64,000 nucleotides of DNA from Roseibium sp. Sym1 (GTDB taxonomy: Bacteria > Pseudomonadota > Alphaproteobacteria > Rhizobiales > Stappiaceae): the NCBI RefSeq assembly GCF_027359675.1, contig NZ_CP114786.1, positions 1,364,001-1,428,000 on the forward strand, in the 5' to 3' direction. Positions 63,332 to 64,000 of this stretch are shown piece after piece; the first letter of the stretch is position 1, and each line of letters begins with the position of its first letter. The translations under genes were made by a program, and so were the position numbers. The notes below the pieces were generated by a model that was not told the DNA's origin, ran no database searches, and was given only the letters and a program-made list of their open reading frames with translations.

Positions 63332-64000
63332 GGCAACAGGTCCTTGAGGCGGAACCAGGCGATCCGTTCCACCTGGCGGCAGGCTTCCTCGAATTCCGTG
63401 GCCCGGTCATTGCCGACCCGGCGCTGGAACGCCTCCATGATCGAGGCCTTGTCATGGTCGCGCACGGCGATGATGAACGGAAAGCCGTGCTTGTCGACGT
63501 AGTCCGTGTTGAGCTTTGTGAAGGTCTCGCGTTCCTCGTCGGTCAAGAGGTCGAGACCGGCGCTGGCCTGTTCGCTGGTGCTTTCCGCGGTCAGGCGGCC
63601 GGCGGCGGCCAGCTTGCCGGCGAGATCCGGGTGCGCGGTCAGGACGGAAAGACGCTCCTCTTCGCTGGCGGAGCGGAACATCCGGCAGAGCGCGTTGTGC
63701 ACCCCGGCGGCGCAGTCGTGGGCGGGACCCAGCTCCAGCTCGAAGGCGCGTTCCGCGATCCAGGGGGAATGCTCGAAAATGCCGCCGAATTTTTCGACGA
63801 ACTCGGTCTTGTCCATGCGGCTCGGCCGCGAGAACCTTTGCGGCGGGTGGGTCTTTGCCCAATGTTCGGCAATCTCGATCCGGCGCGGACACCAGACACC
63901 GTCATGTTTCCGGATGTGCTCGATGAACCTTTTCAGGGCCGCGATCTTGCCCGGTCGGCCGACGAGACGGCAATGCAGGCCGACGGACATCATTTTCGGT
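63328..64000 (-). CDS. puuE-uraD: allantoinase PuuE fused to OHCU decarboxylase UraD (3' part, cut by window edge)
   Basis: The frame is open to base 64000, so the 5' part of the gene lies beyond the edge. The first visible residues, PKMMSVGLHCRLVGRPG to about EIAEHWAKTHPPQ, are the C-terminus of a PuuE polysaccharide-deacetylase-type allantoinase. Without a stop codon this runs into a full OHCU decarboxylase beginning near MDKTEFVEKFGGIFEHSPWI, with catalytic-motif stretches TAHPDLAGKLA and KHGFPFIIAVRD. UraD completes conversion of oxidised urate to (S)-allantoin, and PuuE opens allantoin, so one polypeptide would carry consecutive activities. An internal start for UraD alone at its Met cannot be excluded. 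Confidence 0.85.
   Translation of the reverse strand, partial: PKMMSVGLHCRLVGRPGKIAALKRFIEHIRKHDGVWCPRRIEIAEHWAKTHPPQRFSRPSRMDKTEFVEKFGGIFEHSPWIAERAFELELGPAHDCAAGVHNALCRMFRSASEEERLSVLTAHPDLAGKLAAAGRLTAESTSEQASAGLDLLTDEERETFTKLNTDYVDKHGFPFIIAVRDHDKASIMEAFQRRVGNDRATEFEEACRQVERIAWFRLKDLLP

Overview
The window is about 64 kb of GC-rich, densely packed chromosome from a heterotrophic, probably marine alphaproteobacterium. The content (TRAP transporters, pcaQ-pobA-pcaDCHG, beta-hydroxyaspartate cycle genes, purine and pyrimidine catabolism, many Rhizobiales-type palindromic intergenic repeats) fits the Stappiaceae (Roseibium/Labrenzia-like). This placement rests on recalled gene content, not on a database search. 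I see no rRNA, tRNA, CRISPR array, insertion sequence or phage gene.

Layout, 1-12.5 kb: a creatininase-family fragment at the left edge; preT-preA (reductive pyrimidine degradation); a small membrane-protein/SDR pair; a CHASE4-GGDEF-EAL protein divergent from a BCCT transporter; an NMT1/THI5-like binding protein; and an iodotyrosine-deiodinase-type nitroreductase. RutR-like operators lie just downstream of predicted promoters for both preTA and the binding protein, so the two loci look like one pyrimidine regulon.

12.5-24 kb: a complete-looking seven-gene V-type ATPase operon on the minus strand (B-D-I-K-E-DUF2764-A). Its order is a circular permutation of the E-DUF2764-A-B-D-I-K order that I recall for spirochaetes and Chlamydia. 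The rotor subunit carries Na+-type ligands. A long gene-free region separates it from a divergent pair: a cytochrome b561/ethylbenzene-dehydrogenase-like haem protein and a 2Fe-2S flavoreductase.

24-40 kb: a phosphate-binding-like periplasmic protein paired with a GGDEF-EAL protein; a LacI-controlled sugar ABC transporter and sugar-modifying operon with two tandem perfect operators; then a ROK repressor divergent from glucokinase.

40-51 kb: the protocatechuate branch of the beta-ketoadipate pathway (pcaQ, pobA, pcaD, C, H, G, B). A BKACE enzyme sits where pcaIJ/pcaF might be expected. A repeat-filled spacer and a TRAP transporter follow.

51-64 kb: a thiamine-diphosphate enzyme, a ureidoglycine aminohydrolase, bhcR and the beta-hydroxyaspartate cycle genes bhcA-B-C-D, a divergent GAPDH-like gene, and a purine block (NCS2 permease, allA, puuE-uraD fusion running off the right edge). 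Purine breakdown through ureidoglycolate releases glyoxylate, which is the substrate of the neighbouring bhc cycle, so this end may couple purine use to glyoxylate assimilation.
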